35,828 bases of DNA from JAFKKS01 sp039808325 (GTDB lineage Bacteria; Pseudomonadota; Alphaproteobacteria; Rhizobiales; Xanthobacteraceae). Under the pieces are notes generated by a model. The model did no database searches, was not told the origin of the DNA, and saw only the letters and a list, made by a program, of their open reading frames with translations. The first letter of the stretch is position 1; each line of letters starts with the position of its first letter. Shown here one piece after another: positions 8,126-15,861 of the stretch. A program made the translations under genes and the position numbers. The stretch is taken from assembly GCA_039808325.1 (NCBI GenBank), contig JBDHSU010000025.1, positions 1-35,828 on the forward strand. Direction: 5' to 3'.

Positions 8126-9109
8126 TCACTGGCTCTGGGCGAGGCCGGCGCGCTTGATGGCGTCGGCGTTGCGCACCGAATCCTCGTCGAACAGCTTGCG
8201 GAATGCGTCGCCCGGCATGTAGCGCGGCGTGGCGTTCAGGCGCGTGACGACCTTCTTGTAATCATCGGCCGCCGTTGCCTTGGCGCAGGCTTTTTCCAGG
8301 GTGGCGACGATCGCCGGCGGCGTGTCCTTGCTGGCGATGAGCCCGCCCGCGGTGAAGCCTTGCGCCGGATAGCCGAGCTCCTTCATCGTCGGCACGTCGG
8401 GCAGCGCCGCGATGCGCTCGTCGGACAGCGCGGCAAGGATCGGCAGGCCGCTCGCGGCCGCGACGGCGGGCGTTTCGGTGATCGCCATCACCGTGTTGGA
8501 GACCAGCGCCTGCGCCATCGGGCCGGCGCCCTGGAACGGAACGCCGAGGCCGTCGGCGCCGATCGCTTTCAGCACCGCGAGCATGCCGAGATGCGGCTGG
8601 CTCGCCGGGCCGGGGTGTCCGTAGGTGAGGTTCTGCGGCTTCGCCTTGGCGAAGGCGACGAATTCCTTGAACGTCTTGAACGGCGCCTGCGGCGCCGCGA
8701 TCAAGACATAGGGCGCGTAATAGGTGAGGCAGATGTAGCGGAAGCTGTCCATGTCGAATGGCATCTTCTGCGTGTGCGGCTGCGCGGTCAGCGGATTGTT
8801 GGGGGTGAGCGCGATGGTGTAGCCGTCGGGCTGCGCCTTGACGAGTTCGACGAGGCCGATCTTGCCGGCGGCGCCGCCCTTGTTGAGCACGACCACGGTG
8901 CCGTTCAGCGCTTTCGAAAGCTCGGCCTGCAACGCGCGGCCCATGATGTCGGTGTTACCGCCGGGCGGGAACGGCACGATCATCGTGATCGGGCGCGTCG
9001 GATAGTCATCCGCCATCGCGGATGTCAGAGCGGCCGATGTCAGAGCGGCCGGCATCAGGCCCGCCGCCAAGGCCGCGACCAGTGTCAGGCGGCGCCACGT
9101 TTTCGTCAT
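8126..9109 (-). CDS. TctC/Bug-family periplasmic substrate-binding protein
   Basis: The 327-residue protein is exported by a signal peptide (about 1-34, ending AMA-DDYPTRP) and belongs to the TctC/Bug family that feeds tripartite tricarboxylate transporters. The family start YPTRPITMIVPFPPGGNTD and the PDGYTIALTPNNPL segment are clear. Ligands of this family are usually carboxylates, amino acids or aromatic acids; which one cannot be told here. A strong site (GGGGAGG) precedes the ATG. No TctA or TctB gene is near, so it is an orphan binding protein. The signal peptide contains a duplicated AALTS unit caused by a perfect 15-bp tandem repeat at 9021-9050. Confidence 0.9.
   Translation of the reverse strand: MTKTWRRLTLVAALAAGLMPAALTSAALTSAMADDYPTRPITMIVPFPPGGNTDIMGRALQAELSKALNGTVVVLNKGGAAGKIGLVELVKAQPDGYTIALTPNNPLTAQPHTQKMPFDMDSFRYICLTYYAPYVLIAAPQAPFKTFKEFVAFAKAKPQNLTYGHPGPASQPHLGMLAVLKAIGADGLGVPFQGAGPMAQALVSNTVMAITETPAVAAASGLPILAALSDERIAALPDVPTMKELGYPAQGFTAGGLIASKDTPPAIVATLEKACAKATAADDYKKVVTRLNATPRYMPGDAFRKLFDEDSVRNADAIKRAGLAQSQ
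9021..9050. repeat. 15-bp tandem duplication in the Bug signal peptide
   Basis: Two perfect copies of GATGTCAGAGCGGCC lie head to tail (9021-9035 and 9036-9050). The duplication is in frame and gives the residues AALTSAALTS near the end of the hydrophobic part of the signal peptide. Perfect identity suggests a recent slippage event. Confidence 0.9.
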
Positions 9110-9240
9110 GCGATCCTCCCCGGTTCCGATCGTGAACGCATAACGGCGCGGCCGACCGGGCCAATCATCAAGCGTGCGGCGACGGCCGCCCCGCGTTCAT
9201 GCCTGCATGATGGCACCGTCGTTGCCGCGAAGCCAAGCGG

Positions 9241-10425
9241 TCAGCCGGTTTTGCTCCTTCCCGGCATCAGATTGCGCAACGACACGGTTTCCCACACTCC
9301 CACGACGACCAGAACGGCGGTCGCCGCGACGCTCAAGGCGACCGGTGACGCCGTCGTGGCGAAAGGCACGAGCGCGGCGGAAAGAGCGAGTCCGACCAGG
9401 TGCGAGAACGGCCAGCGGCCGGTGGTCGTTCGCTTGAACAGGATATTTCCGACGAGATAGAGCGCGGGACCGATGATCAGGATCGCGGCGGTTTTTACGT
9501 CGACATGGCCGCTTGGATGCGCGATCACCTTCTCGTCGCCGACCGCGCAGACGATGATCGCGGCGACGAGCAGCAGGTGGATATAGGTGTAGGCGAGGCG
9601 CGCGAGGCGGCCGGGATTGTCCGAATTCTCGAACCGGTGGCTGGCGCGATCGACGCCGGTGTCGAAATAGATCCACCACATCGCGATGCTGCCGACGAAC
9701 GAGGAGGCGAAAGCGGCAACAGTCGCGGGCGCAAGGGTGACGCGCGCGGAGGTCGCGCCGGTCATCACGATCGATTCGCCGAGCGCGATGATGATGAAAA
9801 GCGCGCAGCGCTCGGCGAGATGCGCGGGGTTGATGTCCCATTCGGAGGCTTTCGAGCGCCCCAGCCCCGGCGTGCCGAAGCCGAACCACGGTCCGCAATA
9901 CTCCACCGCCAGCGCGACGATCCAAAGGAAAAGCCGGACGTCGGGCGGTGCGAGCGCGCCGGCGATCCAGAAGATGCCCGCGAACGCGAACCAGGCGGTG
10001 ATCCGCTGGAAGTTGCGCGTGTTGCCGCGGTGATGACGCGCCAGCGCCCAGACCATGTAGAGGGAGCGGCCCACTTGCATGAAGACATAGGCTCCCGCGA
10101 AGGCGAGAGCATGGGTGTCGAAGGCGTGCGGCAGCGACGCCGACAGCACCAGGCCGGCGAGCATCAGCACGAGGATGAGCAGACGCACCGGCGCGCGGTC
10201 GGGGTCGAGCCAGTTTGCCACCCACGACGTGAAGATCCAGACCCACCACACCGCCATGAGCAGCAACAGCGCCCGCACGGCGCCGAGCGCGGTCAGGTCT
10301 TCAAGCAGCGTATGGGAGAGTTGCGTGACGGCGAAAACGAAGACGAGATCGAAGAAAAGTTCGATATAGGTGACCCGCTGGTTCGCGCTCGCGGCGCGCA
10401 GCATATTGTTCTTCGCCGACCACAT
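9241..10425 (-). CDS. Low temperature requirement protein A (LtrA) family
   Basis: This polytopic membrane protein has the LtrA family start (RVTYIELFFDLVFVFAVTQLSH) and conserved later motifs (LAERCALFIIIALGES, and SHRFENSDNPGRLARLAYTYIH). It has about ten to twelve membrane helices. LtrA was named for a Listeria mutant unable to grow in the cold; the biochemical role is unknown. I chose ATG 10425 because GAGGGG lies about seven bases upstream. An ATG at 10440 and a TTG at 10446 are in frame but have no such site. It is followed, on the same strand, by the first Bug gene 131 bp downstream, with no clear link in function. Confidence 0.85.
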   Translation of the reverse strand: MWSAKNNMLRAASANQRVTYIELFFDLVFVFAVTQLSHTLLEDLTALGAVRALLLLMAVWWVWIFTSWVANWLDPDRAPVRLLILVLMLAGLVLSASLPHAFDTHALAFAGAYVFMQVGRSLYMVWALARHHRGNTRNFQRITAWFAFAGIFWIAGALAPPDVRLFLWIVALAVEYCGPWFGFGTPGLGRSKASEWDINPAHLAERCALFIIIALGESIVMTGATSARVTLAPATVAAFASSFVGSIAMWWIYFDTGVDRASHRFENSDNPGRLARLAYTYIHLLLVAAIIVCAVGDEKVIAHPSGHVDVKTAAILIIGPALYLVGNILFKRTTTGRWPFSHLVGLALSAALVPFATTASPVALSVAATAVLVVVGVWETVSLRNLMPGRSKTG

Positions 10426-10629
10426 GCCATCGCCCCTCATGTTCAAGCCGTTGCGGCACAGCCTATCAAACCGTGTGCGTTTGCGCTTGCAAGCGGCGCA
10501 GGCGCGCGGTGGAGTGGGTCTTCTTCATGCTCCGGCCTCAAGCCGGGCGTCTCTCTTTTTCAGAACGATGAATTGTCGGGCCGCCGTCGTGGCGGCCATC
10601 CTTCAGCGAACGCGGTGGAGATAAGCCTC
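10426..10629. other. Divergent intergenic region with hairpins
   Basis: This 204-bp region separates the LtrA-like gene from the ketopantoate-reductase-like gene. It holds a perfect 7-bp hairpin at 10579-10597 (GGCCGCC / GGCGGCC, 5-base loop) in the leader of the plus-strand gene. A short CTCCGGCCTCAAGCCGGG repeat near 10531-10548 recurs inverted at about 25721-25746. I cannot place a promoter with confidence. Confidence 0.45.
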
Positions 10630-11565
10630 ATGCGCATCCTGGTCGTCGGCGCCGGTTCGACCGGCGGTTATTTCGGAGGCCGCCTGGCGCAGGCCGGTCG
10701 TGACGTGACGTTCCTGGTGCGCCCGGCGCGCGCCGCGGCCTTGCGGGCGAACGGCCTGCGGATCATCAGCCCGCACGGCGACGCGACGCTGACGCCGCGG
10801 CTCCTGACGGCCGGGGAGATCAAGGAGCCGTTCGACGCCGTGCTGCTGACGGTGAAAGGTTTCTCGCTCGATGCCGCGATCGAGGATTGCGCGCCCGCCG
10901 TCGGTCCGCGCACCATGGTCCTGTCCTTCCTCAACGGCATGCGGCATTTCGACGTGCTTACCGCGCGCTTCGGCAAGGAGCGTGTCGTCGGATGCGTCTG
11001 CAAGGTCGGGACCACGCTCGACGAGCAGGGGCGCATTTTGCACATCAACAGGCTGCACAGTCTCGCGTACGGCGAAGTCGACGGCTCGCCTTCCGAGCGC
11101 ACGGATCGCCTCGACAAGGCGATGCAGGGCGCCGGCTTCGATGCGCAGCTCACGCGCGCCATCGAGCGCGAGATGTGGGAGAAATGGATCCTGCTGGCGA
11201 CGATGGGGGCGACGACCTGCATGATGCGCGGCACGGTCGGCGAGATCGAGGCGGTGCGCGGCGGCGCCGACCTCGCGCTCGCGATCCTTGCCGAAAGCGT
11301 CGCGGTCGCGACGGCCGCCGGGCATCCGCCGAGCGAGCCGTTCGTCACGGCGACGAAAGCCATCATGACCAAGAAGGATTCGCCGCAGGCGCCATCGATG
11401 TATCGCGACCTGCAGAAAGGCCAGCCGGTGGAAGCGGAGCCGATCGTCGGCGACATGGCCGCGCGCGGGCGCAGGCTGGGCGTTCCGACGCCGTTGCTGG
11501 CGGCTGCTTTCGCGCATCTGTGCGTCTATCAAAACCGCCTGGACAGGGCCGGGGACAAGAGGTGA
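10630..11565 (+). CDS. Ketopantoate reductase (PanE/ApbA) family oxidoreductase
   Basis: The 311-residue protein has the N-terminal NAD(P)-binding fold with GAGSTGGYFGG (about residues 7-17) and the C-terminal ApbA helical domain. Ketopantoate reductase makes pantoate for coenzyme A. The Asn of SFLNGM and the Lys in EMWEKW fit the known catalytic Asn and Lys. However, the Asn residues that follow the Lys in true PanE (K-x3-N-x3-N) are replaced here by Ala and Thr (KWILLATMGATT). This makes an altered substrate plausible, so I give no gene symbol. GGAG lies nine bases before the ATG. The stop overlaps a GTG that can start the next gene, so the two may be translated together. Confidence 0.82.
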   Translation: MRILVVGAGSTGGYFGGRLAQAGRDVTFLVRPARAAALRANGLRIISPHGDATLTPRLLTAGEIKEPFDAVLLTVKGFSLDAAIEDCAPAVGPRTMVLSFLNGMRHFDVLTARFGKERVVGCVCKVGTTLDEQGRILHINRLHSLAYGEVDGSPSERTDRLDKAMQGAGFDAQLTRAIEREMWEKWILLATMGATTCMMRGTVGEIEAVRGGADLALAILAESVAVATAAGHPPSEPFVTATKAIMTKKDSPQAPSMYRDLQKGQPVEAEPIVGDMAARGRRLGVPTPLLAAAFAHLCVYQNRLDRAGDKR

Positions 11566-12479
11566 CGCGCCTGCGCGCCGCGTCGGACCCGCCGCGGATG
11601 AAGAAGTCGCACGCGGTTTTTCTCCTGTGCGTCGTCGCGATTGCCTGGGGGTTGAGCTGGCCGGTCAACAAGGAACAGTTGATCTATCTTCCGCCGATCT
11701 GGGCGGTGGTCGCGCGCTTCTCCGTCGGCACTATTTTTCTCGGCCTTATCACCGCGGCCAGCGGACGGCTGCGTCCGCCGCCACGGCAGGATATTCCGGT
11801 GGTGTTGAGCATCGGCCTGCTGCACATGGTGGCGTTTTCCGCGCTGTGCAGCATCGGCTTGCTTTACGTCACCGCCGGGCGCTCGGTGCTGCTCGCCTAT
11901 ACGACACCGTTCTGGGTGTTTCCGCTGGCGCACTTTTTCCTCGGCGAGGCTTTCACGGTGCGCCGCGCCGTGGCGCTGGCGTGCGGACTCGGCGGGCTCG
12001 CGCTGCTGGCCAATCCGGCGAGCATCGACTGGGCGGCTCCCGGCGTGCTCAAGGGACACGCGCTGATCCTGCTCGGCGCGGTGGTGTGGGCGATGAGCAT
12101 CGTCTACGTGCGGATGCATCGCTGGGCGTCGAGCGCGTTCGACCTTCTGTTCTGGCAGAGCCTGCTTGCGACCGGGGTTGCGGCCTGCATCGCGTTCGCC
12201 GTCGAGGGGACGCCGCCGCTCGTCACCGACGGCTATTTTCTTCTGCTTCTGGTCTATTCCGGTGCGTTCGCCATCGCGGTCGCCTTCTGGGCCCTCAATA
12301 CCGCGAACCGCGCGCTGCCGGCGACCACGACGTCGCTCGGCTTGCTGGGCGTGCCGCTGTTCGGCGTCGCCAGCTCTGTGATCATGCTGGGCGAGACGGC
12401 GGATGCGATAACGCTCGCCGCCATGCTGCTGATCGTCGGCGGCATTGCCATCGGGACCATCGGCACGGACCGGGCCTGA
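11562..12479 (+). CDS. EamA-family (DMT superfamily) transporter
   Basis: The protein has about ten membrane helices in two EamA repeats, the layout of drug/metabolite exporters such as RhaT/YdcZ relatives. Visible family motifs include the N-terminal AIAWGLSWPVNK and the end of each repeat (LGEAFTVRRAVALACGLGGLALL, and LGETADAITLAAMLLIVGGIAIG). The substrate is unknown. Two starts are possible. GTG 11562 overlaps the preceding TGA and has GGGGA six bases upstream, giving 305 residues. ATG 11598 gives 293 residues but lacks a ribosome binding site. I prefer the coupled GTG. The pairing with a PanE-like enzyme suggests a shared metabolite but does not identify it. Confidence 0.85.
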   Translation: MTRLRAASDPPRMKKSHAVFLLCVVAIAWGLSWPVNKEQLIYLPPIWAVVARFSVGTIFLGLITAASGRLRPPPRQDIPVVLSIGLLHMVAFSALCSIGLLYVTAGRSVLLAYTTPFWVFPLAHFFLGEAFTVRRAVALACGLGGLALLANPASIDWAAPGVLKGHALILLGAVVWAMSIVYVRMHRWASSAFDLLFWQSLLATGVAACIAFAVEGTPPLVTDGYFLLLLVYSGAFAIAVAFWALNTANRALPATTTSLGLLGVPLFGVASSVIMLGETADAITLAAMLLIVGGIAIGTIGTDRA

Positions 12480-12509
12480 GCGCGGCGGGCTTTGATTCCG
12501 CTGGCGAAT

Positions 12510-12584
<75 letters not shown>

Positions 12585-12615
12585 ATCCGTTCCGGCGCGT
12601 GGCCGGCAGGGCCCT

Positions 12616-12644
12616 CCTATGCCAAATGGCGGGGCGCTTTGCAA
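12616..12644 (-). promoter_or_regulatory. Possible promoter of tRNA-Gly
   Basis: Upstream of the tRNA, the minus strand has TTGCAA (12639-12644) and CATAGG (12616-12621) separated by 17 bases, about 31 bases before the tRNA 5' end. The match to the sigma-70 consensus is only partial (4/6 and 3/6). Confidence 0.35.
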
Positions 12645-12728
12645 CTTCGCAAGATGCGAAGGGCGAGGTTGCGATTTACCGGCGGCCGGGGAATTCCCTT
12701 GGGCCGGGAAATATCCTATCGGAAGCCC

Positions 12729-13244
12729 ATGCCCGCCACGCCCGACGACCTCTTCGCCTTTCTCGACCGCCTGACCATACCGCACTCGACCATCACGCAT
12801 CCGCCGGTCTTCACCGTCGAGGAGGCGAAGGCGTTGCGCGGGAAGATCGAGGGCGGCCACACCAAGAACCTGTTCCTCAAGGACAAGAAGGGGACGGTCT
12901 TCCTCGTGGTCGCGCTCGAACACGCGAAAATCGACCTGAAGACGCTGCACGGCAAGCTCGACGCCGGCCGCTTCTCCTTCGGCTCGGCCGACCTGCTGCG
13001 GGAGCTTTGGGGGGTGGAGCCCGGCTCGGTGACGCCGTTCGGCGCCATCAACGACACGGCCCGGCGCGTCACCGTGGTGCTCGATGCGGCGATGATGGAA
13101 CACACGACGCTCAACTATCATCCGCTGATCAATACGATGACGACCGCGATCGGCCGCGAGGACCTGGTGCGCTTCCTGGAGGCGACCGGCCATCCGCCGC
13201 GGATCGTGGCGGTGTCGGGCGACGGCGCCGCAGCGGCGGGATAG
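12729..13244 (+). CDS. ProX/YbaK-type aminoacyl-tRNA editing protein
   Basis: The 171-residue protein is a free-standing YbaK/INS-like editing domain. Related proteins (PrdX, ProXp-ala) hydrolyse Ala mischarged on tRNA-Pro, protecting proline codons. The N-terminal segment HSTITHPPVFTVEEA and the GGHTKNLFLKDKKG motif with its conserved Lys are typical of this subfamily, and the C-terminal NYHPLINTMTTAI also fits. The length is normal. The open frame extends upstream through the tRNA-Gly gene, but that part is not protein coding; the first sensible ATG is 12729. Neighbouring translation-related and proteostasis genes (tRNA-Gly, cnoX) are compatible but not evidence of an operon. Confidence 0.88.
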   Translation: MPATPDDLFAFLDRLTIPHSTITHPPVFTVEEAKALRGKIEGGHTKNLFLKDKKGTVFLVVALEHAKIDLKTLHGKLDAGRFSFGSADLLRELWGVEPGSVTPFGAINDTARRVTVVLDAAMMEHTTLNYHPLINTMTTAIGREDLVRFLEATGHPPRIVAVSGDGAAAAG

Positions 13245-13315
13245 GCGCAGGCCGGCGATTGCATTCGCCCCGTCCGTGGCCCATTTAGGGCTGGAATTCG
13301 TACAACGAGGCCAGG

Positions 13316-14239
13316 ATGACGATGTTTCAGAATGGCGGGACCCCGGCAGCGGCCGCTCCGAGCGCCGGCGACGATCTCGTCAAGGAGACCACCACCCAGA
13401 CATTCATGGCCGACGTCATCGAGGCGTCGAAGACGCAGCCGGTGCTGGTCGATTTCTGGGCGCCCTGGTGCGGCCCCTGTCGCCAGCTCACCCCGGTGCT
13501 GGAAAAGGTCATCCGCGCCGCCAAGGGTAAGGCGAAGCTCGTCAAGATGAACATCGACGACTATCCCGAGGTCGCCGGGCAGTTGGGCGTGCAGTCGATC
13601 CCCGCCGTCTTCGCCTTCGTCAACGGCCAGCCGGTCGACGGCTTCATGGGCGCGCTGCCGGAAAGCCAGGTCACGCAATTTCTCGAGCGCCTGGTGAAGG
13701 ATCGCGTCGGCGGCGAGGAGAAGGACCTGCTGGCGGAGGCCGATGCGGCGCTGGCCGACGGCAATGCGCCCGGCGCCGCGGAGCTCTATGCGCGGCTTCT
13801 CGCGCAGGATTCCGCGAACATCCCGGCGCTCGCCGGCCTCGCGCGTTGCTACGTCGAGACCGGCTCGCTCGAGCAGGCGAAGCAGACCCTGGCGATGATT
13901 CCCGAGGCGAAGGCGAACGATGCGGCGGTCGCGGCGGCGCGCGCGGCGATCGAACTCGCGGAGCAGGCGTCCGCGGTCGGGCCGATCGGCGAGCTCGAGG
14001 CGAAGGTTGAGGCCAATCCGCTCGATCATCAGGCGCGTTACGATCTCGCGGTGGCGCTCAACGGCAAGGGCAAACGGGCGCAAGCGCTCGACCATCTTCT
14101 TGCTATCGTCGGCCGCGATCGAAAATGGAACGACGACGGCGCGCGCAAGCAACTCGTGCAGTTGTTCGACGCTTGGGGACCGAACGACGAGGCGACGATC
14201 GAAGGCCGCCGACGGCTGTCGTCGATCCTGTTCTCGTAA
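13316..14239 (+). CDS. cnoX: Thioredoxin/TPR co-chaperone CnoX (YbbN)
   Basis: The 307-residue cytoplasmic protein has an N-terminal thioredoxin domain (about 25-130) and a C-terminal region of TPR-like helices (about 140-300), the CnoX/YbbN layout. The active-site motif WCGPC (Cys52, Cys55) is intact, whereas in E. coli CnoX one Cys is lost; alphaproteobacterial members with both Cys can act as real thioredoxins. CnoX binds unfolded, oxidised proteins and passes them to GroEL. CGAGG precedes ATG 13316, and a second ATG at 13322 is possible. It is followed 78 bp later by the LON-domain gene on the same strand, a conserved pairing that supports a proteostasis role. Confidence 0.92.
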   Translation: MTMFQNGGTPAAAAPSAGDDLVKETTTQTFMADVIEASKTQPVLVDFWAPWCGPCRQLTPVLEKVIRAAKGKAKLVKMNIDDYPEVAGQLGVQSIPAVFAFVNGQPVDGFMGALPESQVTQFLERLVKDRVGGEEKDLLAEADAALADGNAPGAAELYARLLAQDSANIPALAGLARCYVETGSLEQAKQTLAMIPEAKANDAAVAAARAAIELAEQASAVGPIGELEAKVEANPLDHQARYDLAVALNGKGKRAQALDHLLAIVGRDRKWNDDGARKQLVQLFDAWGPNDEATIEGRRRLSSILFS

Positions 14240-14252
14240 CCTTCTCCGGCGC

Positions 14253-14303
14253 AGAGCATGATGGCGCAAAGTGTGAAGCAGGCTTCGGATCACATCATGC
14301 TCT
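14253..14303. repeat. Palindromic repeat (family D) in the cnoX-LON gap
   Basis: Perfect 11-bp arms, AGAGCATGATG (14253-14263) and CATCATGCTCT (14293-14303), flank a 29-base centre containing AAAGTGTGAAGC. This is the common AGCATGATG...CATCATGCTCT palindrome type of Hyphomicrobiales. It ends right before the ribosome binding site (AAAGGA) of the LON gene, so a hairpin here could affect both genes. Confidence 0.8.
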
Positions 14304-14317
14304 AAAAGGATGCGGCG

Positions 14318-14992
14318 ATGCCGATGAACATCGTTTATCGCGGACCGTCCGATCTTCCCGGCGTAATCCCCGTGTTTCCCCTCGCCGGCGCGCTGCTGCT
14401 GCCGCGCGGGCAGATGCCGCTCAACATCTTCGAGCCGCGCTATCTCGCGATGATCGACGACGCGCTTGCGGACCGCCACCGGCTCATCGGCATGATCCAG
14501 CCGGACGCTTCGCACGCCGCGCCGGAGGACAAGCCGCATCTGTTCAAGATCGGCTGCGTCGGGCGCATCACGCAATTCGCTGAATCCGGCGACGGCCGCT
14601 ATCTCATTCAGCTCACCGGCATCGCCCGCTTCGAGGTGGAGGAGGAACTGCGCGTCGCGACCGCCTATCGGCAATGCCGCGTCACCTTCGGTCCTTTCCG
14701 CGACGACTTTATCGCCCGCAAGGGCGAGGAGGAGGTCGATCGCGCGGAGCTGCTCAAGACGCTGAACGCGTTCCTGACGGCGAACGACCTGAAGGCGGAC
14801 TGGCAGGGGATCGAGGAAGCGCCGAACGAAGCGCTCGTCAACGCGCTCGCGATGATGTCGCCTTACGGGGCGGCGGAGAAGCAGGCGCTGCTGGAGGCGC
14901 CTGACCTCAAGACACGTGCGGAGATCCTCATCGCCGTTACCGAGATCGAACTCGCCAAGCGTCAGTCGCCTGGCGAGGGTTCGCTGCAGTAG
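14318..14992 (+). CDS. LON substrate-binding domain protein
   Basis: This 224-residue protein consists of only the N-terminal domain of Lon protease (motifs IPVFPLAGALLLPRGQMPLNIFEPRYLAMIDDAL at about 17-50, and IGCVGRITQF). It has no ATPase or protease domain. Such lone LON domains are proposed to bind substrates or assist other proteases, but the role is not established. AAAGGA lies about seven bases upstream of the ATG. It follows cnoX on the same strand, so both may be read from one transcript through the palindromic repeat between them. Confidence 0.9.
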   Translation: MPMNIVYRGPSDLPGVIPVFPLAGALLLPRGQMPLNIFEPRYLAMIDDALADRHRLIGMIQPDASHAAPEDKPHLFKIGCVGRITQFAESGDGRYLIQLTGIARFEVEEELRVATAYRQCRVTFGPFRDDFIARKGEEEVDRAELLKTLNAFLTANDLKADWQGIEEAPNEALVNALAMMSPYGAAEKQALLEAPDLKTRAEILIAVTEIELAKRQSPGEGSLQ

Positions 14993-15034
14993 TTTTCTGG
15001 TCGTTCTTGAGACGGCGCACCGGAAAACGCGCGA

Positions 15035-15146
15035 GAGCGGGATGAGGAAAAGTGTGGAGCGGTTTTCCGCCCGCATCCCGCTCCAAGTTATGAGAATCGA
15101 TCACGTTCACGATCTTGGATCGATTCGATCCAAAATCATCGTGATC
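15035..15146. repeat. Compound palindromic repeat between convergent genes
   Basis: Two palindromes lie side by side. The first has perfect 10-bp arms (GAGCGGGATG at 15035-15044, CATCCCGCTC at 15074-15083) around a centre with AAAAGTGTGGAGCGG, related to family D. The second has 7-bp outer arms (GATCACG at 15099-15105, CGTGATC at 15140-15146) around a perfect 8-bp hairpin (TTGGATCG / CGATCCAA, 15115-15133). It sits between the convergent LON and gdx genes and may end transcripts from both sides. Confidence 0.75.
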
Positions 15147-15170
15147 TAGGCGGCGTGGTTGGACGACATT

Positions 15171-15485
15171 TCACGCCGCGAATTTCAATCCGGCGATGCC
15201 GGCGACGATCAGCCCGATGCAGGCGAGCCGCAGCGCCGTGGCCGGCTCCGCGAACAGGACGATCCCGAGGATCGCGGTGCCGACGGTGCCGATGCCCGTC
15301 CACACCGCGTAGGCGGTGCCGACCGGCAGCGACTTCAAGGCCAGGCCGAGCAGGGCGACGCTCACGATCATGCACAGCACGGTGAGAGCCGTCGGGACGG
15401 CGCGCGTGAACCCGTCCGTGTATTTGAGGCCGATGGCCCACCCGATCTCGCTCAAGCCGGCGAACAGCAAGATGACCCACGCCAT
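15171..15485 (-). CDS. gdx: Guanidinium exporter Gdx (SMR family, formerly SugE)
   Basis: The 104-residue protein has four membrane helices and matches the Gdx (SugE) branch of small multidrug resistance proteins. The N-terminus AGLSEIGWAIGLKYTDGFTR carries the essential Glu13, and the SLPVGTAYAVWTGIG segment is the Gdx signature in helix 3. Gdx proteins work as antiparallel dimers that export guanidinium in exchange for protons. The start is ATG 15485 with AGGAG about seven bases upstream; an in-frame extension to 15689 is not needed. A guanidine-II riboswitch in the leader (15502-15549) strongly supports guanidinium as substrate. The gene is a single-gene unit, divergent from the Trm112-like gene. 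Confidence 0.95.
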   Translation of the reverse strand: MAWVILLFAGLSEIGWAIGLKYTDGFTRAVPTALTVLCMIVSVALLGLALKSLPVGTAYAVWTGIGTVGTAILGIVLFAEPATALRLACIGLIVAGIAGLKFAA

Positions 15486-15501
15486 GAGAAAGCTCCTCTG
15501 C

Positions 15502-15549
15502 CGGGGTCGTCCCCGCTGAATTGTCGGGATACGCAAGGCCGTCCCTGCG
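15502..15549 (-). promoter_or_regulatory. Guanidine-II (mini-ykkC) riboswitch
   Basis: On the minus strand, two hairpins precede the gdx ribosome binding site. The first (15549-15532) has a 7-bp stem CGCAGGG / CCTTGCG with the loop ACGG. The second (15515-15502) has a 5-bp stem CGGGG / CCCCG with the loop ACGA. A 16-base linker joins them. Two stem-loops with ACGR loops just before a start site are the definition of the guanidine-II class, where guanidine joins the loops and frees the ribosome binding site. The downstream gene is a guanidinium exporter, the expected partner. I judged the fold by eye and not with a covariance model. Confidence 0.9.
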
Positions 15550-15556
15550 CGCGCCC

Positions 15557-15585
15557 TATATAAGCGGAGGGAAGCCATGCTCCAA
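15557..15585 (-). promoter_or_regulatory. Promoter of gdx
   Basis: The minus strand has TTGGAG (15580-15585) and TATATA (15557-15562) with an ideal 17-base spacer. The predicted transcript start, about seven bases further, falls just before the first riboswitch hairpin, so the leader is almost wholly riboswitch. The placement next to the riboswitch makes this one of the best promoter calls in the window. Confidence 0.7.
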
Positions 15586-15629
15586 CCGCGGCAAGGCTCC
15601 CTCGCGCGGCACGGCGCGGTGGTGATAGG

Positions 15630-15857
15630 ATGGCGGCAGACACGCATGAGGCTTCCGTGACGACGCCATCCTCCGAACGCCCCGCGCAAGGGGTCGATCC
15701 CAAGCTGCTGGAAATCCTCGTCTGCCCGCTGACCAAGGGGACGCTGGAGTACGACGCGGAGAAGCAGGAACTGATCTCGCGATCCGCCAAGCTCGCCTAT
15801 CCGATCCGCGACGGCATCCCGATCATGCTGGTGGAAGAGGCGCGACGGCTGGAATAG
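15630..15857 (+). CDS. Trm112-like small protein
   Basis: The 75-residue protein belongs to the Trm112/YcaR family. The core LLEILVCPLTKGTLEYDAEKQELISRSAKLAYPIRDGIPIMLVEEAR covers residues 25-72. Eukaryotic and archaeal Trm112 activates RNA and protein methyltransferases; the role of the short bacterial forms is unclear. Only one of the Cys residues of the zinc-binding version remains (VCPL), so zinc binding is doubtful. The first 24 residues are not conserved in kind, and a GTG at 15657 could be an alternative start. It is divergent from gdx. Confidence 0.85.
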   Translation: MAADTHEASVTTPSSERPAQGVDPKLLEILVCPLTKGTLEYDAEKQELISRSAKLAYPIRDGIPIMLVEEARRLE

Positions 15858-15861
15858 CGAA

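Noticed and set aside
13118..15076. Long open frame of over 600 codons antisense to cnoX and the LON gene
   Set aside because: It is the shadow of GC-rich codon use; the sense strand carries recognisable domains, and the antisense product is arginine-rich with no motifs.
15486..15689. N-terminal extension of gdx upstream of ATG 15485
   Set aside because: It would be read from the riboswitch and promoter, and AGGAG is placed for ATG 15485.
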